From Beroe forskalii (Eukaryota > Ctenophora > Nuda > Beroida > Beroidae), in assembly GCA_011033025.1 (NCBI GenBank), contig WFMF01000145.1, positions 310,001-374,000 on the forward strand: 64,000 bases of DNA, given 5' to 3'. The first letter of the stretch is position 1; the number at the start of each line of letters is the position of its first letter. Below, piece by piece: positions 57,764 to 64,000 of this stretch. A program made the translations under genes and the position numbers. The notes under the pieces were generated by a model. It made no database searches. It saw nothing but the letters and a program-made list of their open reading frames with translations, and was not told the DNA's origin.

Positions 57764-58159
57764 TTCAACAGATTTTCATTTTCAGTTTTAGTTTTCGTGG
57801 CGGGTTTGAGCCATGATTTTTAATTTTAAAATTTTTTTTAATTTTTTTTTCAAAATTTTTTTTTAAAATCAAAAAAATTTTTTTAAAACAAAATTTAAAA
57901 TTAAAAAAAATATTTTTTTAAAATTTTTTAAATTTTTTTTTCATTTGAAAAAATTTTTCATTTTTTTTTCTGGTGGCGGGTTTGAGCCACCATACATGTC
58001 ATGATAATACATTTTTATCATTTTTAAAGCAAAGTAAGCTGCTCCATAAAAATTCCAATTGCAATTTTTTCACTGATTCACGCAAAGCAACAAGAAAACT
58101 TTTAACACGTGAGAAGTTATAAAATCAAAAATCAACAATTCCAGCTTATGCTATAAGTC

Positions 58160-58990
58160 TACATTTGCTTAACACGTATATATCCCTGCTTGGCTTGAGC
58201 TGAGGAAAGTTCACATATTTTTTTAAGTGAGTCAAATATTTTATTTTTATTAATACAGCAAATAAATTCAATCCATCGAATTGGAAATCCAACGGACGTT
58301 GTGCTAGCCCTAATTGTATTTATTTTGTGGGGATGGTTAAAGCTAAAGCGCAAAAGTTACCATCCAAATTCGGGACGTTGCGCGCACTCCCCTGGCCCTT
58401 CAAAAAAACGCCGCGCGCTAACTTGGGGAAAGCGTGCCGCTTTCAATTTACCGGATGGTAAACGGCCGCGCCGAACGGCGCGCGCGCACTGCACACGTGA
58501 AGCATAAAGGGGCTTTGGTTGCTGAACACGTTAATCCCTGTTGACTCGCACGTTGCCCTAACCAGCGCCCTGGTTTCGCGCACGGGGTGCGCGGCGCAGC
58601 AAGCCGCAACGCCCCTGGTTAGGGGAAGCCTACACGGCGCGTACTTGCCCTAACCAGGACCCTGATTACGCGCACGGAAGGCGCGTACACACACACACAC
58701 ACCTATGAGGGTTCCTAAGCCCGCATAGGTTCCTAAGCCCGTATAGGTGTGTGTACGCGCGCGGCGCTTCCCTACGGGACACACTGTGCTGGGGAAGCGC
58801 GCCATGCAACGCAGACAGGGATATACGTGTTTAGCAACCGCATAGGTGTGTGTACGCGCCGCGCGACGATAACATTGTAGGATGTTACCCTACCCTCCGC
58901 CGCGCACGCAAGGTTTTCCGCGTGTTGCGCGCAGGGATGGGAGAAATCCATCAACGATAACAGGGATATACGCGTTTAGCAACTATGAGG
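58160..58990. repeat. GC-rich complex repeat with inverted ends
   Basis: The left edge has 'ttaacacgtatatatccctg' and the right edge the inverse 'cagggatatacgcgtttagc'. The same phrase occurs again at about 58817. Inside are CG-rich blocks ('gccctaaccag', 'gcgcacgg', 'cataggtgtgtgtacgcgc') in both orientations and an (AC)n run near 58690. It stands out sharply from the AT-rich flanks. It looks like a non-coding inverted-repeat element that has rearranged internally. Confidence 0.55.
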
Positions 58991-59428
58991 GCTAAGGAAG
59001 CAAGTGCCGCTTGAAAAGCCAAACAAAGGCGTACGCTTCTTTATATTGGCTCATATCAGATCGTAATACGGTTGGCTGATTATTCACATGATTCTGAAAT
59101 GGTACGAATTTTTATTCTTGACAACTTTTTTGGACAGTTCCCTATTTCTTCATGATAATGAGCTCTTTTTACAGATTGAGAATACTACTGCTTCTGGTTT
59201 TCTCCCCTCCAAATGGCACCTTCTTGCTGGCTTATCCTGGCATATCCCTGAGACCATATTATGGATTGTTGATGGCCAATCCAGAATCATTCTTGGTGTC
59301 AACAGGGGTTCCCTTTTGAGGGACTATATGATTCGATACCTATTTTAGTCCTTAGTGGGAAGCCCTTATAACAGTTTTCCAATTTGTCCTAGTGCTTGCT
59401 CTCAGCACAGCTCAGAAGTTCCACATGT
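58991..59428. other. Short unassigned stretch
   Basis: A plus-strand frame of 86 codons (59088-59348) is present but has no recognised domain, weak start context and no splice partner. I leave it uncalled. Confidence 0.3.
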
Positions 59429-59442
59429 CAAGCAACAAGAGT

Positions 59443-60088
59443 GAAGAAGAGGGATTTCTTTTGAAGTTTTATGATAAATAGGACGAGCAGAGTTGTCACA
59501 AACATCGTTTATTGTAGCAATAAAACTATGTTGTAGTGTTCTATCAACAATTTTTCAACCATATTCTGAAGATTATAAGTTGATTACATAACAGATAATA
59601 AAATTATTCAATCAACATGAGTATTGACAGTATTGACTACACTATCATAAAATGGACCCAAGAATCGCACGGTACTAAATATCAACGGTACTAATAGAAC
59701 GGAATGGCAACTGTACTAGGAACTTGATTTTCACATTTACTGTCGCACTCTCTATCATGATGTTCACATGCAACAGTAAATGTGAAAATCAAGTTCCTAG
59801 TACAGTTGCCATTCCGTTCTATTAGTACCGTTGATATTTGAGTGAAGCTGATACCGCATTCTGGGTCCATTTTTATGATAGTGTAGTCAATACTGTCAGT
59901 ACTGACTCATGTTGATTGAATAATTTTATTATCTGTTATGCTAATCAACTTATAATCTTCAGAATATGGTTGAAAATGAATGTTGATAGAACATTTGAAA
60001 ATTTCCGTACTACTACAACATAGTTTTATTGCTACAATAAACGATGTTTGTGACAACTCTGCTCGTCCTATTTATCATAAAACTTCAA
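59443..60088. mobile_element. ~0.65-kb foldback palindrome with 14-bp flanking duplication
   Basis: The arms 59461-59743 and 59773-60088 are near-perfect reverse complements around a loop of about 30 bases. CAAGCAACAAGAGT is repeated on both sides (59429-59442 and 60086-60099). The long flanking duplication is more typical of target-primed retroposition or break repair than of cut-and-paste transposition. No coding capacity. Confidence 0.8.
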
Positions 60089-60299
60089 GCAACAAGAGTC
60101 TACTGTTTTCTGTGTGCTGTAAAAATTTAAAATTGAATTGAATTGAGGGTTACCCACAATGGGCTATAAAAATTGTTAATTGGGAGTTTAGTTATACTTT
60201 TAATATATTTTTAATTTAATGCTGATAAACATCCTAGCCATGCTGGGGAACTTTTGTTCCACAATTTTGTTTTCTAAATTAACATGCCTAGTCTGAACA

Positions 60300-60560
60300 G
60301 TCTGAAAAATATTTTTGGTGGACCCTCTGTGGACTTATGTTAGTCCACTGCAGTGTGGTGGGTCTGCTCAGAATTTCTCTCAGCCTGCTATGCACTCCTG
60401 GGCAGTCCTTCAAATAAGTCCACCAATTAATTCCACATGAGCAATAAGTCTGCTGTGGATTAAAGTCCACTGTGGAGTTTTTGTCTGCTTGTCGACTCCA
60501 CCACCAGGGGACATTGGCCAGTCACATGGTGGAGTCCACTGTCTCTGTGGCTGAGTTAAA
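60300..60560. repeat. Degenerate GTGGACT-type repeats
   Basis: Irregular repeats of 'agtccactg' and 'gtggactt' on both strands. A similar loose array built on 'ggcagactct' lies at 61620-61860. Both may be remnants of old minisatellites. Frames over them are not genes. Confidence 0.5.
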
Positions 60561-60812
60561 GATACTTGGATACTATCACACACTCAGCAAATGCCTCAAA
60601 ACTTCAAAATGAAGTTTGCCCTTGATAATGTTTTAAAGATTATTAAAAGAAAATAACTGAGTTCAATATGGAATTATAAAGCCATTTTCTGGCCCCCATT
60701 AGTGATAAAGGAAATTTCAGTTCATTTACCAGGGTTAATAATAAATGAGAATATAACAGGACTTGAATATTTTTCATAAACGTATATCAAAGCACTGTTA
60801 TATTGTACTTAC

Positions 60813-62339
60813 ATCAAATACCAATAATCTGAGAATAGGTTGTAGATATCATTTAGTCCACACTTAACTTTCAAAATCCTGAAATTATAACTTGTATTAC
60901 ATCCAGTATTGTTCTTATGTGCTTATTATTGTCTCTCATGGTCTATTGAGTCATTAATAAAGGTTTAAGTTCCTGTTGTTCAATAGGCTGTATTATATCA
61001 AAGTAGGTGTAGGAGCTTAGAGAGAAATTGTTAATGTCACATTACCTTTCTTCTGGATCAGGACAGTCAGGAACCTCTAGAAGGGTAACTGTAGCCTAGA
61101 ATGAAAATCATGGTAATTTGATAGATTGTAAATACCTATTACCTATATAGTTGTACATCATGTTGTAAAACATAAAAGGTGTAGGTACATGAAGGAAAAG
61201 AAAGGTGTAATGGAATTGAATTGAGTTTCTTATAATATCGTGAAGTAAATCGTGAATCACATTTAAACTGAAATTTTTTCAATAAGCAGTCAATCCATGC
61301 ACAGCATGAGGACTAGCAATAATATATCAAGATTGTACTTTCATAAGCCTATGAAACTTACATTGGGACCTTGATGATTGGATATTATTTATGTTGCTGA
61401 GCAAGCCACTGACTATCTGAAAAGTTAAAGTCAAATAATAAGTAAAAGACAAAATTTAGAAAAAGGCAAAATTCAGTTAAATTAAGATTACATTTTGGCA
61501 AGAATTAATGTTGCTGAATAGAATTGCAATGTTATAATTAATCAAACAACTATTTTTTTTAACTATTCCTCAACAAAAATTATGCCATAATTCAAATGAT
61601 AAGTTGTTGATGGTAGAAATTTGTCCACAGCAGACAATAGTGGACAGTATTGAATGCTGGCAGACTGCTGGCAAACAATGGCGGACCTGGGCTGGGTGCC
61701 CACTAGCAGTCTGTCAACTTTTTTCTTGCAGACTCTGCCTGTGTCTGCCAAGTTTTTAGCAGACTCTTGCAGACACTCAGGGGACTCTGGCAGACATTGG
61801 CTGGACGACATTGGCAGAGTCCTTGATGGAGAGCCCCTTTGTTGGCAGGTTTGATTCCACTCAGAGCCAGTCACAGTACCCAGAAAATACCCATGGTAGT
61901 TTGAATTTTGTAATTGCCCAGCAGACTATGAGGGAGTTTAGATTCTGACAGGCAGATTAGGTGCAACTCTTTGATAGACAGGACTGTTGATGGACTAGTC
62001 TATGGCAGATAATTAATTAATTAATTTATCTAATAGCTCCTATTTGTGAGCCCAAGGTACAGCAGATGATCTACTTATGAATGACAGATCTTTGCAGAGT
62101 CAGCTCAGAATGGATTTTCAGCTCAACTGGAAAAATAATCTGACAGAATTCTGCTCATATCTACTTGAAGTATCTACTTGAAGTCTGCCCCCTGATATAG
62201 CCTTATGCCAAACAATTGAATTACTAAATTTTGTAAAGAAGAATTAACTTATGAACTGATGAACTAGTGAACTGAACTCTACCTTATTAGGAATAAGACA
62301 TCGAATCAGTAGTTGGTCTTCAGGATTATATGCTGACAT
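60813..62339 (-). CDS. Candidate gene, first four exons, unknown product
   Basis: Four short minus-strand segments join in phase with good splice signals: 62339-62283 (ATG; MSAYNPEDQLLIRCLIPNK), 61416-61362 (IVSGLLSNINNIQSSRSQ), 61088-61046 (TLLEVPDCPDPEE) and 60878-60813 (ILKVKCGLNDIYNLFSDYWY). Donors are GTAGAG, GTAAGT, GTAATG and GTAAGT. Acceptors are all CAG. The joined 73 residues are open and look like a soluble helical N-terminus. I do not recognise the family. The next exon (phase 2) was not found downstream, where the foldback palindrome and GC-rich repeats lie, so the gene may have a long intron or be interrupted. Individual exons are short, so chance is not excluded. Confidence 0.5.
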
Positions 62340-64000
62340 TTTCTGATAACCTAGAGGATTAGCAGACATTAAGTTTGATAATCACTAGGCCTGTAGTTAT
62401 TTTAATTGATTAATATGTCTCCTACTTTTAATTATTGAATATATGTTCTTTGTATTTAATAAAACTGCTGTCTTTCATTGAAAGTAACAATTATGATTCA
62501 AGCCAAATAACTACTCCACAATATCAACTGACAGTTTCGATTCATAACTTTAAGATTGACTTTATGAAAAGCTATGAATCATCTTCAGGATCTCCGAGGA
62601 GCAGCCTCAACACATCCTCAAATTTGATTGTAAATAGTAGTGTTGTTAAGTTGAAAACTCATATGTTCTTTGTGTTTTAATAATCAAAGATCTGAATCAT
62701 GATTGCTATAGCATTGAAAGGAATTGATATGTTCAAACTTTTCATCATATATATATATATATATATTTTGATAAAAGCACTGAACATTCATATGGATGTT
62801 GTATCAAAATAGCAGAATGTCAGAATATATTAAAATCAATAATATATCATCTTTGAATTTGAATCTGAAGTACAGGGTTGGTAATAAGTCGGCACCCCCC
62901 CCCCCTCTGCAGCCAAAACCACAGAAGTTGACAACAAATCATTTGGCACAGTTTAGTACAAAGTTTTTAACTTATTAATGGAAAAATCTCTGAGGAGAGT
63001 CGAATATTATATTACATATCTCAAGAAAGCACCATAAATTCATAATGGATGGTTAGTAAGGGATGTATCTGCCCCAGGCTGTAACCCCCTGTGAACTAAA
63101 TCCTCCCAAAGATGTTAGAACGTTTTTCGGTAGTTCATAGGTCATAGAAACCCCCTAAGAAAGTTATCCAAAAAATTCCTTGGGGAACCTTGATTTTTTA
63201 CCCACGCATGGGTTAAAACTTTAAATGGCGATATCTCGGCTTCCTTTTGAGATACGAAGCTCAACAACCACACTAAAATATGCGCAATGGTCACATTTGG
63301 TTGGGCGGGTCATGGTCCCAGGTCGATATTTTGAACCGTTTTCGAGATAATCGCCAAAAACCCCTTTTTTGCTATGCGCGAAGGGGTAAAAAGTGGTCCC
63401 GGTAAATACAGCTGTACTGTGGGTATATTGGCACTAATTATGATCATAGACACGTCTATCAGTTCTTCATAGCCTAAAGTAACACCAAAATAAAGTAATC
63501 CAAAAAATTCCATAATTAAACCCCCTTTTCACCTCTTTTTTAAACCCCTGTGTAAGCCTTTGAAATTGGGATATTTTGACTTTCAATCGAGATACGGAGG
63601 TCTTACAGCTGTCAACAACCAATTTAGAATGTCTAGAAAGAGCACATTTGGTGGGTTAAAACATGGTTTCAAGTCTTTATATCATACCAATTTGATGAAA
63701 ATTTTTAAAAACCCCATTTTTTGCCAAATTCAGTGGGCTAAACGTATGAAAGAGGTCGAAATATGTCTTGGGCGAGTAATCATTTTCACATAAGATGACC
63801 ATTTCTGATTGTTAACAAAACATAAAACACTATTATAATCCATAAATACATCGTACTGAAATGGGGAAGCAGTAATTTTAAGTTTCGATATTACAAAATA
63901 AGCAACTAAAATCACTTCTTTTCATCTTATAAGGGTCCTTCAGATTTAGATGCTACTTATCTTTCAAACCCATGAGGTTTGAAATAGCAGTGTTTCTGAA
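62340..64000. other. Right-end region with simple repeats
   Basis: Contains a (TA)n run at about 62745-62766, a C-run near 62897, and two diverged copies of a block of about 350 bases (about 63180-63370 and 63525-63720) sharing phrases such as 'gatatctcggcttccttttg/gatattttgactttcaatcg' followed by 'gagatacg-agctc'. No exon is supported. Confidence 0.45.

Larger units (their letters stand above)
44501..57994. mobile_element. 13.5-kb composite element with terminal inverted repeats and 6-bp target duplication
   Basis: The left end (44501 to about 44730) and the right end (about 57767 to 57994) are inverted repeats of about 230 bases starting TATGGTGGCTCAAACCCGCC. Each end carries the 16-mer GGCTCAAACCCGCCAC twice in the same orientation, separated by about 170 bases of A/T runs, a pattern expected of transposase binding sites. 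CATGTC flanks both sides (44495-44500 and 57995-58000). Inside, in order: a foldback element, a Penelope 3' region split by a second foldback, a minus-strand LINE, a plus-strand Penelope-like ORF, and a second Penelope 3' region. No DNA transposase was recognised. No capsid, polymerase B or integrase gene was seen, so the 6-bp duplication alone does not make it a Polinton. Confidence 0.75.

Noticed and set aside
44501-57994. Calling the 13.5-kb element a Polinton because of its 6-bp target duplication
   Set aside because: The ends do not resemble the known family ends, and no capsid, protease, integrase or DNA polymerase B gene is present.
59088-59348. 86-codon plus-strand frame as a gene
   Set aside because: No domain, no splice partner, weak start context, and it lies in a repeat-rich patch.
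61563-61874. Minus-strand frame of 103 codons with repeated S-A-D-K-like phrases
   Set aside because: It covers a degenerate 'gcagact' repeat and has no recognisable domain.

Overview
The window looks like repeat-rich, AT-biased nuclear DNA of an invertebrate animal. Its genes are broken by GT-AG introns of about 100-400 bases. It also carries APE-type LINEs, a Penelope-like element, tRNA-derived SINEs, hAT-type MITEs, foldback elements and many minisatellites. I cannot fix the phylum from sequence alone. Nothing suggests bacterial DNA, and no CRISPR array, rRNA or intact tRNA gene was seen.

Layout. 1-9.5 kb: mostly non-genic repeats (palindromic MITE, tandem repeats, a 0.5-kb inverted-repeat element, a SINE) plus one small-membrane-protein exon on the minus strand. 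9.5-13.1 kb: two paralogous secreted galectin-like genes on the plus strand, each with a 70-base signal-peptide exon and a lectin exon of about 490 bases. 13.4-14.3 kb: a hAT-type MITE with an 8-bp target duplication and another membrane-protein exon. 15.3-34.7 kb: one minus-strand gene of 23 exons coding about 1,660 aa, with five modules I read as BAH domains, an acidic/coiled-coil centre and disordered linkers. Its introns hold a 5.4-kb inverted-repeat element filled with 21-bp minisatellite, and a 4-kb LINE. 35.5-44.0 kb: a second, tandem copy of exons 1-22 of that gene. It has no last exon and shows some altered splice sites, and a LINE 3' fragment sits at the junction between the copies.

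44.5-58.0 kb: a 13.5-kb composite bounded by about 230-bp terminal inverted repeats and a 6-bp target duplication (CATGTC). Inside are two foldback elements, two direct copies of a Penelope 3' region, an intact Penelope-like reverse transcriptase/GIY-YIG ORF on plus, and an APE-type LINE on minus. The last two start head to head: their start codons overlap in a single CCATGG palindrome at 54324-54329. This is the most unusual object here. 58-64 kb: GC-rich repeats, a 630-bp near-perfect palindrome, and a candidate four-exon minus-strand gene start (62.34-60.81 kb).

The copies inside the window date each other. Comparing gene copy 2 with copy 1 gives empty sites for the intronic LINE, the minisatellite element and a GC-rich hairpin MITE. 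Comparing the two Penelope 3' regions gives the empty site of the 3-kb foldback. The host genes point to chromatin (multi-BAH protein) and secreted lectin functions. No pathway links them.
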